A stretch of DNA of 64,000 nt from Sphagnum compactum (Eukaryota > Bryophyta > Sphagnopsida > Sphagnales), in NCBI GenBank assembly GCA_965153455.1, contig OZ234493.1, positions 32,602,213-32,666,212 of the forward strand. The letters are read 5' to 3'. The position numbers and the translations under genes were made by a program. Below are positions 1-13,531 of this stretch, in pieces; position 1 is the first letter of the stretch, and each line of letters opens with the position of its first letter. The notes beneath the pieces were generated by a model. The model ran no database searches. It saw nothing but the letters and a program-made list of their open reading frames with translations, and was not told where the DNA came from.

Positions 1-74
1 ACCTTAAATAGGCACTTCTTCTGATTATTTTCATTAAAGTAACATTGAAATAATGATGAACTTTTTTAATAAGA

Positions 75-96
75 CCCCCCCCCCCCCCCGCCCCCC
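75..96. repeat. poly-C tract
   Basis: A run of 15 C, one G and six C interrupts otherwise AT-rich DNA. It is simple-sequence DNA with no gene context and is liable to length error in sequencing. Confidence 0.85.
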
Positions 97-1560
97 TCAA
101 CCACCACACAAATATAAGTTCCATTGTTTTTAATTATTTCGCATCACACAATTACACACAATTACCACATTGTCAAGTCACAAACTATAATCATTTGCAA
201 TAATAAATTTGCAATAATGTCAATTAAATTGTCACAACCTTTGTAACAATTTGATTTGTACTTCAAGGTGTGTTTTTTTTCAATTCCTCCGTAGCGATGT
301 AGATGTTTAATATGAATCGGTTTCAATGGTTTTAAAGCCTTTCAATTTCAACCATAGATGTCAACCATAGAAAACTATTTCCAAATTTTGTCATGTTTTT
401 TTAATTTCATATGTTTTAGTTTCAAATCAAGTATTGAAAATACATAAGAAGGTTAGATAATTATTTGATAAATGGGTACGAGGTAGGGGGTAAGTATGTA
501 AACATAAGAGGTAGGTGGGTTGTAGGAGGTAAGTATGTAGGTTGTAGGCTAATAGGTGGGAGGTAGGATGGTAAATTGTTATGTACCTGAAGTATGTAGG
601 CCTAGGTTGCTTATTAGTTAGCATACAACATTTCATTTTATTAGAAAACCATTGACCATCTTAACCAAGGATGTTATTATTTATGTCCAACTTGACTAGA
701 TGTCCCATTTAACTATGATAACCCAATGGGCATTTTAATTTTAAGGTGATTGTGTTTTTGTTCAACTTTTGATTTGACATATAATCAAAGTCATTTTAGT
801 CAAGTGATTGGTCAAAAAATACACATGCCATTCAAGCCTTAAAACTTAAGTCAAAATGTACATGTTCACCAATCAAGAAGGATGATTCAATTAACTTAGA
901 TAACTTTAAAAATCATATTTTATAATAGTTTGGCAAATTATGTTAATATTATCACATTAGACATTATATTTTCATTCTTCATCAAAGCTAATTGTGTTAT
1001 ATTTAAAGTGACCAAATTCAAACAACAACCAATCCAATGTATTTATAATATCCAAGCTAGTGTTAATGATGAAAAGGGATATTACATTTAGTGTTGTACA
1101 TACAAGTAACAAGCATGGCCTATTAAATTTTGAGCTTGATAAAGAACCTTAAAGATCATAATTTGTGCCACATTTGATGCTTTCCCATATGACCAAAAGT
1201 GAGCTAGAAATTCTTAGTGTATAAAAATGGTATGAAGAGAAAATGCACATAAATATCTACCATATGGATAGAAGGGATTTCGATTTGTACCTTAAGTTTT
1301 TCTCCAAGTTCGTTATCAAATAGTTGCTCGTGGGCCTCTCATATAACTAAGCATGCTCAAACCATGTTACAATAGTCACATTTTATTTGGTGAAAATAAA
1401 TACAAGGCTTCAATCTTACGCTTGCATTCTCCATTATGAAGAGAACTATGGAGAATGCTTGATCTTGAGTTGGATGAACATGATTCCATATTTATATGTA
1501 ATCCTTGGTCATCAAATCATCCATCAACCCAATCAAGTTGGTTGGACCTTTGGTGTTAAA
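97..1560. other. AT-rich intergenic spacer, no gene seen
   Basis: I see no supported coding region, RNA gene or domain. Open frames are short and of low complexity. A GTAGG-rich stretch at about 478-570 resembles the one near 62560-62790. Confidence 0.6.
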
Positions 1561-1752
1561 AAGACATGAGAAGAGGGTCTAGAATCTAGACTAATACAAT
1601 ATAAAATGGCCCATACTAGCTTGAAATAGAATCTAGATAGGCCAATAGGTCTACAATCTAGACCAATACAACATTAGTCTAAATTCTAGACCCTCTTCTT
1701 TTGTCTTCTTGACACCAATGGTCTAGATTCCATATCAAGCTAGTATGGGGCC
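1561..1752. repeat. two interleaved inverted repeats
   Basis: Arm A (1561-1595) is the reverse complement of A' (1673-1707) with about three mismatches in 35 bases. Arm B (1608-1637) is the reverse complement of B' (1721-1752) with a few mismatches. The order is A-B-A'-B', so the pairs interleave and do not nest. All arms share a TCTAGATTCTAGA-like core, so the structure may have arisen from repeated duplication and inversion of one short unit. No coding content is visible. Confidence 0.75.
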
Positions 1753-3153
1753 ATTCAAGAATTAGTAAATTTGTTATCAAATGAAAAATAATATGATGTT
1801 TGTTTTATATTTTTTCTTATTAGTTTGATAAGATTTAATTAAAAAAATTACAATCCTATTTGGTACTATTATTAGAGTCTTTTGAGATGTTTAACCAAAA
1901 TATGGATACTATTATGACAAATGAAATTCAATTGCACATAAGTAAAAAACGATAAAATGTACTTAATAAGTTATAGCAACGTATTTGAATAATGAAAAAC
2001 CAAAACTAGCAACAAAGAAGAAGAGTTTCTAAACTCTAAAATATTCCCGCTACTTTCACTCTCATGTTTGCCATTGAAGGCATTTTAATGGAGATTTTAG
2101 TGTGTATGGAACACATTAATGTTATAAATGATCTGAAGCTTCAAATTCTTAACAACCGACACAATGTGATCCAAAAACAATAATATTGGTAAAGAAACAT
2201 GGTCTTGGAGAAGACATACTAGTTTGGTTCCGGTATCACCCATAGTAAGAAAGTGCATTTTGTTGCGAGCAATATGTTTAAAACCTAGTATTGTTGAATG
2301 CATTATAATAGACTCTACAAATATAACATAAACCATACCCTTACCAACAATGTCACACAACAAGGCTTCACTTGTATAATATCGATCAAAAAAAAAATTA
2401 TTGGTGAAATTTTGCTAAAAAGTAAAAATAAATAAATTTGGGGGAAGAGAAGTGAATTTAAAGATTTTTGATTGCTTAAAGTGAGAAAAAAATGCTAGAT
2501 TTCTATATTTGGTTTTTTTTTTGGTGTAGTACAAAATATAGAAGAATAAATTAAAAATATGGATTTCATATTTCCAAATTTTGTTAAATTTTCCTACGGA
2601 TGATTACCACTTTGATTTGCAAACAAAGATCCCTAAAAAAAAACACTAATACCAATACAACATAATTCAATATAGTAATTTCTACATAAAAACCTTCTTG
2701 GTTTTGTCTACTATATTTAAAGAGCACATTGCAAAAGCATAAGAATTCATGAGGCATTTCAAAAAATGAAACGCTTGCAAGCACAAGCATTCCAATTATT
2801 TTTTTAAATTGCGTCTTTTTTTTGTTAAAAAAATCTCGTACACATAGAGAATCACCCCACTAAATTATTTAAAAAATAAAAAAATTAAATTAAATTCCAA
2901 ACGTGATCTTTACGTTCCGTTTGGTAAAGCCCTTGGCCATGGGCTTTTTTAGAAGAATTGGACTCACACTCGGCTCAACCTCATGCGGGCCCTTATTCCG
3001 GTAATGCTTTTACCCTAAGCATACCACCACATAGTTAGTGATTTTCCGATTCATGGTAAAGGTCGGGTCAAGGCAAAATAAAGGGAAAGGTAAAATGTCC
3101 CGACTTTCACCTCACCTTCCCCCGACCCCAAACAAAACAAGGGAAAAGAAACT
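1753..3153. other. intergenic spacer, no gene seen
   Basis: AT-rich DNA with scattered homopolymer runs. Short open frames on both strands have no recognisable domain. Confidence 0.55.
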
Positions 3154-3190
3154 GTTAGGGTTTAGGGTTTTTAGGGTTTAGGGTTTAGGG
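3154..3190 (+). repeat. interstitial plant telomere-like repeat
   Basis: About five imperfect units of the plant telomere heptamer TTTAGGG lie in tandem, running into a G-rich then T-rich stretch. It is far too short to be a telomere. An interstitial tract such as a telobox cluster or repair scar is the simplest reading. Confidence 0.8.
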
Positions 3191-3328
3191 GGGTTTTTTT
3201 TTTGGCGGGGAGGGGGGCGGCGCGTGATTATGGAATGTGCCCCGTAGAGGCCATTGTATGTCCCCACAAGGTCAATTTGGTTAAGTCCGGGTAAGTCAAG
3301 CCAAAGATTTTGTGACCGCCCGCGTGAA

Positions 3329-3760
3329 CCCGGCACATTCCAGAACATAATGGTTTTCACCGTTTTGCCCCATGGGCACGTGGGGTTTTGAACCATGGTT
3401 AGGTCAGATTGACCCAAGAAGAGCTGTTCACTGTGCCTTGTGAGGGGCTGAGAGAGAGGGGGCAGGCAGAAAAGGCCACATGAAAAACATTACGTACAAT
3501 AAAGGGCCACCAAAAGGGTGGATTTGGGGGGCTCCTATACTTGCCTAGTCCATAATACGACCCGGAATCCGCCCTGGAGGGCCCTTTATTGGGTACATAA
3601 TGGTGTTTTCATATTGCCTTTTTCTGCCTTTTCTTAAGACCCCTTCTTTTTTTGTCCTCCTTATTACAAAGGACCACAATGGAGAGGTTTCTTCTTGGGT
3701 ATACCTGACCTAACCATGGTTCAAAATCATGAAAACCATTATGTTATGGAGCATGCCAGG
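3329..3760. repeat. long imperfect foldback element
   Basis: The left arm (about 3329-3512) is an imperfect reverse complement of the right arm (about 3576-3760), with a loop near 3513-3575. Shared blocks include ACATAATGGTTTTCA, TGAACCATGGTTAGGTCAG, ACCCAAGAAG, GGCAGAAAA and AATAAAGGGCC, in matching order. Local GC is higher than the flanks. It looks like a MITE or foldback transposon, or a source of hairpin RNA. I could not define terminal target duplications. Confidence 0.7.
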
Positions 3761-4652
3761 TGCAGGTCATTGTGCCCATTTAGCTGCCCATTCAGAAATT
3801 TGGACTTGCCCGACCACGGCCCACCCAAATTTCTCAACACACACATTCAATAAAAACACTTTAGGTAGGCTACTTTGAGAAGGGCTTTGGACCTTTTTAA
3901 GGGCTTTGGACCTTTGGGACACCAAATCTATGTTGTCAAAAAAGTTTTTGCTCTTGTTGGTGCTCAAAGTTGGAGTGGGGAACATGACCCAACAACAACC
4001 CCTAGAGAGAAGAAGTAAACAAAGTGGGCTGGCTCCCTTTGGCCTCCTCTCCCCAACTCTCCTTTCTCATTTTAACTTTGTCCAACTTTCATTACTTTCT
4101 TGACTTTTTAGGCCTAATTGCCAACTAAAAAGACAAAAGAAATGAGAGATGTGGCACAAGATTTGTTTGATTTTTTTCTTGGTTGCCACTTTGAATTTTG
4201 TTTGTTCATCCAATTCTTGTGTTTGCTTTCTAGGACCATCTCCTTTCCAGGCCCAAAGAGAGACAATTGAACATGGAATTCACCATCTAGGTATATATAT
4301 TATCACAACATCAAACTTTTATAATTAGAAAAAACAGATCCCACCCCCAATCTTTTATTAAAATTAAATATTTTCATAAAAAGAGAGAGACTAACTAACC
4401 AACCAACCAACCCACCAACCAACCCACCAACCATGGTAGTCACTCACCAGCCATACAATTTTTTATACATAGGATAAGTTAACCTCAGGTAAAGACAAAG
4501 AAGGCAATATTTTTTTTAGTGTTAGGGGAGGCTAAGTTATATATATACACCAAAGTTTTCTAATTTTGTAATGTTCCTTCTCTTTTTTCACATTTTTTTC
4601 ATTTAAATTTCTTGTCATGGTCCTTTTGTTGGGTTAATGCCTTTACACCACG
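3761..4652. other. intergenic spacer with ACCA-rich microsatellite
   Basis: No gene is supported. A degenerate (ACCA)n tract lies at about 4391-4434. The open frames here lack domains. Confidence 0.55.
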
Positions 4653-4866
4653 ACATTACTAGACATGGGTCCTCCTCCGTGCTCTCTCTCTTTGGCTATT
4701 GCCTCAAGCAAGCCCTTATTTTGGTGCATTACTAGACATGGGTCCTCCTCCGTGCTTTCTCTTGGCTATTGCCTCAAGCAAGCCCTTATTTTGGTACATT
4801 ACTAGACATGGGTCCTCCGTGCTCTCTCTCTTTGGCTATTGCCTCAAGCAAGCCCTTATTTTGGTA
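4653..4866 (+). repeat. three-copy tandem repeat, unit about 70 bp
   Basis: The phrase CATTACTAGACATGGGTCC starts copies at 4654, 4727 and 4797, each continuing through CTCAAGCAAGCCCTTATTTTGG. Spacings are 73 and 70 bases, so units differ by small indels in their CT-rich part. A frame reads through because of repeat composition. I do not regard it as a gene. Confidence 0.9.
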
Positions 4867-5816
4867 ATGCCCTCCTCCTCATCCTCAGGCATGCTAAGGT
4901 AATGCCTCCGGAGGAGGATGCGCTCCATCCATCCATCCATCGTGGTAGTGTATACGCATTAGTGTGCCTTACTTACCTCAGTAAAAAATCTTACCTCGAG
5001 AGAGTACTTAACAAATGAAATCACAACCATTTAAAATCTCGAACAAAGCAGTTCTGGGAATTCAGGTCTCACACTCGACTCCCCCCCTGAGGGGGTACTA
5101 GTGTTCTTCCCTTCAATAAATGTTTGAATTTTTGGTTCAAAATCAGCTGCTCCGAAAGCTCGAAATGTTCTGAAAAATTTGCTTCATATTACTTACTACT
5201 TGACAATTTTTTTAAAAATTCCCTGCCACTCCCCTCCCCCCCTACCCTCAACTATAGAAAAAAATTTCAAGAATTTAAAAAAAATTGATTGCCAAAATGC
5301 AATAAAATAAATTTTTTAATTTATATATATATATATAATTCTTCAAGAAGATGCTTGAATGGAAAAGGTAGGAAATGTACTAGGGTTGGAGGGTTAGTTA
5401 ATTCATGGGAACTTGGGAAGGGAGAAACCCTAATTCTTCCCCCCTAGCAGTTGTTAAAAAACACGACCCCCCAAGAGCTGAGCTTCTTCTTCATCTGTTC
5501 CCTGACTCTAGAGGGTACTAATAAAAGGAAGGCGTCAGAGGAAGACCGTTTGATTTCAAATTTCTACCCCAAATTTTGGGGGGTCGGAGGGTCGGAGGGT
5601 TGGAGGGTTGGTGGGGGGAGGGGGGGTAAGTAAATTCACTCTCTTCTTCAGGTAGGTAGTAAAAACGTAAATTCTAATAGTAAATTTTGCTGGAGTGTTG
5701 AGAGTGAATTCAGTACTCATAACTAAACTGGGCTTTTCTTCTTTACAAGTCCACTTACTTACCCGGACCTTGTCATCAAGTGGGCTTGCTGGTCCCACTT
5801 AGTCCACTTGCTCCTC

Positions 5817-5817
<1 letters not shown>
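4867..5817. other. spacer upstream of the transporter gene
   Basis: No gene is seen. It contains a short (TCCA)n tract near 4926-4943, a (TA)n run near 5322-5337 and a GGGTCGGAGGGTTGGAGG-type G-rich stretch at 5578-5625. The distal part probably includes the promoter of the gene starting at 6233, but I cannot place a transcription start. Confidence 0.5.

Positions 5818-5852
<35 letters not shown>
5818..5852 (+). repeat. (CT)n microsatellite in presumed 5' leader of NAT
   Basis: About 16 CT units lie some 380 bases before the transporter start codon. CT-rich tracts are common in plant 5' leaders and core promoters. That this one is transcribed is inference. Confidence 0.85.
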
Positions 5853-5853
<1 letters not shown>

Positions 5854-6232
5854 CTCTCGACTCTTCTGTGTTTTGTGTTTGCTGTTCGTGTTTTCGGTGG
5901 TTTTGTGTTGTCTGCGATACTCATCACCCAACGAAGGCTTTTCTTTTCAAGCGTTGTAGTTTGGTTTTTGGTGATCTATGAAGATGGTGGTCTGGTTTTC
6001 TGGAGCTTTGACTGTCGGGTTTTCTTGGGGATTGTTTTTGTAGTTGTTGGATTTCTTGGAGTGGGGGTAGGTGGGGGGGGGGAGGGGAAGGTGGGAGTTT
6101 GGGGGAGAGGAAACCATAGGTGGGGGTTTCGGGTTGGTGGTGGTGGTGGAGTGTCGGGGAGGAGAAGAAAGAGAAGGAGAAGGTGGGGGGTAGTAGTGTC
6201 TAGTGGTTGTGGTTTGGGGGTCTGGAGTACTG

Positions 6233-9200
6233 ATGGCAACTCCTATCGGAGTCCCTCCAAAGATGATGATGAAGCCGGTGGAGGATTTTCAGCATCCTGC
6301 TTTAGAGCAGCTTCCTCATCTTGCTTATTGTATCAATGATAATCCTCGATTGGGTAAGGAAAAGGAAGCAAAAGTACAAGTGTTGGGTCAAGGATTTTTT
6401 GAAAGTTTGTTTGTTTCGTTTTTTGGAAAGAGTTTACGGAGATTGTGTGTGTGTGTGTGTGTGTGTTTTTTTTGGTTGTTGTTGCTGTGGGAAAACGTTG
6501 TGAAGTTGGAAAGAATGAATTCGTATAATTTATTTCCTTGGTGATTGATGTCTGAGGAGGAGTAGGAGGGAGGAGTTTTTCTGAAGAAGACGCTAATACG
6601 ATGTTATTGTTTGTTTGTGCAGCGACAGCAATCATCTTAGGCTTTCAGCACTACCTTACCATGCTGGGGACTACAGTACTGATCCCAACTCTTATATTTC
6701 GTAGCATTGGCGGACATTCGGTGGGTCCATCATCTGGAGCAAGAAACAAAGAGAGAGAAGAGCTAGAGCAAGCTTTGACACTTCTTTTTTGGGAATACTA
6801 ACTTCTTGAGCTTTCGCTTCTTCTGTCTGTACCTTGTGGGTTTTGGTGGTGGGGTGTTGAGGAGCAGTGGGAAGTCTGATTGTGAGGGTTTGCGATTGTA
6901 CACATTTGTGTTTGCAGGGCGATTTGGCTCGAGTAGTACAGAGTGCGCTGTTTGTGTCAGCTATCAATACCCTGGTGCAGACTATACTGGGCTCAAGACT
7001 GCCGGCAGTGATGGGAAACTCTTTCTATTTCCTTCCTATTACCTTGTCAATCGTCAATGCTCCTCGCATCGTCGACATTGGAGACCCGCATGAGGTGGGT
7101 GGACGACCCTGTTTTTTTTTCCTCTTCTCCTTTCCTCTTTTCCTTTCTTGCCCACATCCCTGCCTATCTGCATTCCTTTTTCTTCCCTCGAAAAAACAGC
7201 AACGATGGCTTGTTCCAACCCACCCATGTGCAGAGATTTGTGCACGCAATGAGGGCAACGCAGGGAGCTTTCATCGCTGGTTCAGCCCTAAACATCATTC
7301 TTGGCTTCAGTGGCATATGGGGCATAGCTGCCAGGTAAATGAAAAGCCCCATCTCCTCTTCTTCTGGTGCTTGAAAGCCCCGTCTCTTCTTCTCCTTTTT
7401 GTGCCATCCCATTTCTTGTCCTGTCTGTGTTTTACAAGAAGAACAACCCAATGCTCAAATTGTGGTCGGGGACAGACCTAAGAGCTTGAAATCATGTTTT
7501 CTTCATTCAACAGCTCTGTGTGGGTCAAGAAGAACTATGCCTTAATTGCAATACCCATCTAAATGAAAACCCTATCATGCAAGAACTCAGCGCAAGCCCT
7601 GAGTTCTGCAAGAATGTAAAGTTCAGAATACTTTGGTGATGAAGTTCTCTTTGTCAGTTCTAGTTCTGAGGCTTGCCTGTTGTAGGTGTAAGTTCTATCA
7701 TCAAAGGCTCTTGATGACAGATAGATACAGAGAGTTCTGATCCCATGAATGCTGCTGGGTGCAGGCACGTCAGTCCCATTGTCATTGCCCCTGTTACAGC
7801 CATTGTGGGCTTGGGCCTTCTGGAATATGGGTTCCCTGGGGTATGTTGTCTATGTCCCTATGTCAGTTGTGAGAATCAGCATTATCAGCATCATCTTCTT
7901 AGTGTTCCTTTTCTTCTCCAGTTGCATTGCAGTAAGTTAACCCTGAAATTGTATAAAGCAGTTTTATACAATAACCCCATCTTATTGTTCCTGGCTTTGG
8001 CAGATTGGCAAGTGTGTAGAGATTGGCATTCCAGCTTTGTTACTTATATTGCTCTTCTCGCAGGTAGGTACCTCCAACTCCCTCCTGAGATGTCTGCTAA
8101 TTTTGCAGCTTTTTATTTTTACATTTGTGTGTTTTTTATTTACTTCAATTTCTTGGATTTATTGAGTTCAACTCCACATGAAGCTGCACTTGAAATCATT
8201 GACTAACATCTTTCATTGTTTGTTCTGATGATCAGTATTTTAGGCATATCAACATTCGGAGATTTCACTTCTTCGAGCTCTTTCCTATAATCTTTGGGGT
8301 GGCAATTGTATGGGTTTATGCAACGATTTTAACTGTAGCTGGAGCTTATAATCATGCTAGTGCACTGGGACAAATCCATTGTCGCACTGACCGGAGTGGT
8401 CTGGTCTCCCATGCACCCTGGTAATTTATTATTGGTTTTTCATTGTATGTCTTTTCTATATTCTCTCAAGCTGATGCAAGCTGTAGCATGATCATTCAAG
8501 TCTTAAATCTTCTTGTGGGCCAATTCCTTTGCATACAGGGTTCGGCTCTCTTATCCACTTCAATGGGGTTCTCCTACGTTCAATGCGGGAGATGCATTTG
8601 GAGTCATGTCAGCAGCATTTGCTGCTCTTGTTGAGGTACAAGTTGCTCCTGCGATTTTGGCTTGTGTAGTAGTAGTAATAATCGTGTACTTTTTCTTCTT
8701 CTGTTGTTTTACTAATGGTTGTGGGTTTGACCTTGCAGTCAACTGGTGGGTTTTATGCACTTTCACGATTGGCAGGAGCAACTCCTCCCCCACCTGTTGT
8801 TATTGGTCGAGGAATTGGATGGCAGGGTATTGGGGTCTTGTTGAATGGTTTCTTTGGTACCTTCACTGGTGCTACAGTTGCTCCGTAAGTACACAACTGA
8901 TGAACTTTACACTGTCTTATCTACAGAGTGATTGGTCTTCATTTAATCCAATGGTTTTGTTTTGGATCTGTTGTATCTAATAAGAACTCCATTTTTCTTC
9001 TGCCAGTGAAAATATTGGCCTAGTTGGACTCACGCGTGTTGGAAGCCGAAGAGTGATCCAAATTTCTGCCTTGTTCATGTTTTTCTTCTCCATATTTGGT
9101 GAGTGTCTTTTGCAGGATATCCTGCTTTACACTTGCTATTGTACTCAAAAAACAGTTAGTTTGCATGGACAGCATTTTGAGGGTTTTCCTTATAATGTTA

Positions 9201-9945
9201 TTTTCATTGAGTGCAGGCAAATTTGGAGGAATTCTTGCTGCTATTCCACAACCCATTGTTGCTGCCATTCTCTCCATTACTTTTGGAATGGTTGGTGAGT
9301 ACTATAATTTTCTGAAAGACTTTTCTCTGAACAAACATTCATTCTTTATGCTTGATCCTCATATGTAATGTACCTCTTAACAGATGTAAACATGGCTTTT
9401 TTCATCAATCTGATTTGAGTATTTTGGTGGTTTGAAACAGTGGGAACTGGACTTTCCCATCTCCAATTTACGAACATGAACTTGACTCGCAACATCTTTG
9501 TTGTTGGCTTCTCAATATTCCTGGGTTTATCGGTTCCTCAATATTTTTCTGAATTTGCTATTCGGTCTGATCATGGTCCAGTTCACACTCATGCACTATG
9601 GGTAAATTTCCTTTCTCTTTTTTCATATGTTGCCTTTTCTGTGGGAATTTATTATATTTGAATACAGTCTTTCTTTGCCATTTTGGTAACACACTTACAT
9701 GCCATGTTTCTGTGCTGTGACTTGTACAGTTCAATAATATTCTGAATGTGTTCTTCGGTTCTCCGGTGATTATCACAATTCTTGTAGCAACCGTTCTGGA
9801 CCTAACGCTTACAAGGCATGTGACAAAGAGGGATCGGGGTAGATTGTGGATCAAAAGGTTCAAAGGTTTTGAAAACGATCCCAGAAACTATGAATTTTAC
9901 CGGCTCCCTTTTGGTCTTCACCGAATGTTTCCCCCGACAACCTGA
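6233..9945 (+). CDS. nucleobase-ascorbate transporter (NAT / NCS2 family), 13 exons
   Basis: A polytopic plasma-membrane carrier of the purine/xanthine/uric-acid permease family; plant members move nucleobases. The exons I place are 6233-6353, 6623-6720, 6918-7094, 7234-7334, 7765-7840, 8004-8063, 8236-8420, 8539-8635, 8739-8884, 9007-9098, 9217-9294, 9441-9601 and 9730-9945. All introns are GT-AG and the phases join to 535 codons plus TGA, the usual size for plant NATs. The first hydrophobic helix has the QH pair (LGFQHY). Exon 10 gives the NAT signature ENIGLVGLTR, matching [QEP]NxGx4T[RKG]. The C-terminus (KRDRG...EFYRLPFGL...FPP) is the conserved plant NAT tail. The first ATG of this frame that leads into the conserved LPHLAYC segment was chosen as start. 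Intron 1 holds a (TG)n run at 6444-6466. Substrate cannot be read from sequence. The gene looks intact. Confidence 0.95.
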
Positions 9946-12900
9946 TTGAAGTTCTTAAGTTGTGAGCTATTTTTTCCCCGGCTGAGCAAAACTCTTTTGG
10001 CAAAACCATAGACTGACAAACAGGCAACAAGCAAAGGTGGATGTAACATTTAGCTGGCAGTTCTCTGCATTAGAAGACCAGTTTTTGATATGTTACCAAT
10101 GGGCTTTGTTCCACATTCTTGTTCCTTTGCTTGCGTGGTTTGCATGCTTGGCATGTAATGGTTGCCTCCTTGAAGATGATGGCAGGAAAGGGTCCTTCAC
10201 ATGAGAAGTGCACCTTTTCTCGCATGTGTACTTACACTAGTTATACATATGCACTGACACTGTTAGGCCAATCTTGTACATCTCAGAAACATCAAATGAT
10301 CATTGGGTTGATACTCAACGGTTCTCAAGTTTTGGATCTTCTCTAGCTCTCCTTCGTTTTTTATTATCCATTATACCTTCTTTCTATATACTTTGGGTTT
10401 TTTTGTTTCCAAAATCAAATCCAGGCAGATTCAGAGGATTGGTGGGTTTAGGGTTTATGAAACTGGACTGTAAACCCTAGACTATTGAAACTGTTTTTGT
10501 GGTGGACTGTAGTGTTGAAATATTGTGTTTAAATCTAACATTTTTTGGGCTTAAAAATATGGAACACACTTGAAGGTACCAACGTGGGTGCTTGTTCACC
10601 ATGGCCTTGAATTTGAACACCACTCAAAATCTCTTTTGGAATTTTCATGGAACTACCATTGGTATGAGTTTAATGACTTAAATTTCATGGTCCATAAGCC
10701 CCCAACTCTAGGGTAAAGAGGGCCTTAGTTGCCCAATTATAATCTCCAGTTAAAGTGGTTGCAGCATTCAAATAAACTCTCATTTTATATTGTCCCATTT
10801 TTCATATTTATTAGTCAAGATTTAGAAACAAGTAACACACTTTATGTGATAAACATTGCTAGAAGCCAAATTAGGGGGCATGGGTGGAATTGCTTGGAGT
10901 GTAGCTATAGGTTACAAGCCGTGAGTTTAAGGGGCCAAAGATAAGCTTATGGATTAACATTATTTCATCTATCATCATCCATTACATTCATCAAAAAGAT
11001 TCATCCATTCATCTTGTTGATCTCTCACTATTTGATCATGTATACATCTTACTAATGACTAAAAGGATAACACTACAAATTGATTCAAAGCTTTTTGGAA
11101 AACAATTCCACAAGGGGACTTGTCGATTATCACATGGAGCCTTGAACCATTGTTGGGTAATTGATATAATGGAATAAAAAAAAGGACTATGAAATCCTAT
11201 TGGAGAAATGGTAATCTACTTTGGTTGGTGGATTACCAAGTCCCACCATCTAGTGTTTGCTATAAATCTCTCAAAACCTCTCACACACTACCCAATTCAA
11301 AGTAAGGAATGAAAGTAAACAAAGCCAAGTGGGGTCATTTGCATTCTCTAGATTATACAATACCACCAACAAGAGAACCATGTAATCAAGACAACTATAG
11401 CCTTTTACTATTTGGAAATCTAACATACTACCTCTAGGGATGAAACAATTAGTGTCACATACCTTTACAACAATTGCACCCATGCCCTATGGCTACAACC
11501 GTGTACCTAATATTGTACTAAATAATTCTACACAATTTTCTTTAATTCTTCTTTCAATCACCACTAAAATAAACAAAGAAAACACACATACAAAGATATT
11601 CCACACACAATCTTCCTCTTGATTATGATTTTCCACCAATGTACAAAACTAAAACACAATGGGTGAAAAAGCAAGATACATTCCCTTTCACTTTAAACCA
11701 TGCGCTCCCCTTCTTCCCTTTCACAATTGTGACAACAATTCTATTCAAATCTTAGTTAAACTAGTTAGCATCGCCTCCTACATTAGTGGAGGTAGTAGAT
11801 CTCACCTACTGTTGGTAGTTTTGTAATTAATAGGATGCCCCCCATACAATTTTAAATACGGACTAACCTTTAGTCCTTTTGAAGTGGAAACCTATGTTAA
11901 TTATAAAAGATATGGTTGGAGTACAAAAAGAAATTAGTAGTTAAAAACATTTATATAAATGATTTCATCCAACATAGTTTTGTCATAAGAAATACCCATC
12001 ACATGTTAATAGTCAAGCCCATATTTTATCTTATTAGAACAAATGATGAACCTTATTTTAACTTGATGTTGATTTGTGGACGAAGATATCAACCTTTGGA
12101 TCAAATACATCCTTTTGGCAAAGATGAAATGCAAATGCTTGCATGGGACATATTTTCCCTTCTTTCCAATAAAAGATCATAGAGACAAAATCAAAAAAAA
12201 TGAAAACAAAGTAACATCCCACTATGACATCATAAACATTGCCATGTAGCATGATATTGATAGTTGAAATTATGTACACACATCCAATCCCAAGTGGAGG
12301 GACATCAATGTGATGCAAAATTAATGCCTCCAATAGGTTTGCTAACTTTCATACCATGAAATTCACCTAGTTCAGTATGTCAAACTAACTTCCCATCTCA
12401 TTTTGATAAGACTTGCCTTATTGATGTGGAGGTAATGATCATCACCTTTGATAAATGCCATGCTCCCGAGGTGTTATTTAAATGGGAATGAATGTCTTGG
12501 TAGATGAAGACTCGATTATTCAACATTCACAATTTCACTAGTCACGAGATTTGTGCACAACGTCACCAACCATATAAAGGGCAATGATGGATGTTTAAAG
12601 ATAGATGCTCACATTCAACCTTCCACACACCTATGGATATCATCTACATAGAACCAAAAGTTATGATGTTGGGATTCCACATGAACTTTAGGTCAAAATA
12701 AACCTAAGTATCTTGGGGTTGGAGTTTCATGCATTCCCTTTGCAATAAATGCCTTTCGTTTATTCCTAGAAAGTACACAAATTGTAGTACACTTCACCCT
12801 AGATCTTGGTTTTGTTAGTTCAATATGCCACCTTATTTGAATGCAATATGTTTCCCCAACCTCTTGGGATCTAAATGGAACTCCCTTGATGTTAGACATC

Positions 12901-13531
12901 TGTCGTGCACTATGGTATCAACATCCAATGTTATCAAAACTAAACAAAAATCAATGCCATACACATGAAAACATGTACACAAATTTTAAAAACTCACCTA
13001 CAAATTGCAGGAATCCAAGTTCAAAACAACAACAAAAACTTTAAAGCGACACTGTGGGGATAAACCCCCCAAATACACAAAAAATGGAACCTCATTTATA
13101 CTACACATGGTTCAAACCACACATGGCAAACTACATAAACTAATTTTTTTACAATAAATACTTAACAACTATCATGGACTACTAGATTAGCACCCAACTT
13201 TGTTGAAACTTACAAAACCACACACATGAAAACATGCACACAAATCCCCCCTCCTTAGCTAGGGTAAAAGGTCCTCCTACACCATATAATTAAATCTACG
13301 ATAAAATAAAACATGATATGATAAAGTAATTCATGAAAAGAATTTGGCCCCTAATGCTATGTGATCAATAAACCAGGTGCAATGTGAGCCCCATCATTAA
13401 TCGCACAGTCACAATCCCTCTTATTAAACCAAATTCCAACCTTTTTAAAATCACCCATTGTCCCAATCAAGAACATGCCTATGTCTTGATATGAAGGCTT
13501 AACATGAAACAACAAAACATGTTTATTTGGT
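9946..13531. other. gene-free spacer, probably old transposon debris
   Basis: The first few hundred bases are likely the 3' untranslated region of the transporter gene. Beyond that I see no domain-bearing frame. The stretch just before 13532 continues beyond the C-terminal end of an old gypsy copy and may hold its 3' untranslated region and LTR, but I cannot identify an LTR. Confidence 0.45.

Noticed and set aside
5875-6339. 154-codon frame upstream of the transporter start
   Set aside because: Val/Gly/Arg-rich translation of leader DNA. The true coding exon is in another frame starting at 6233.
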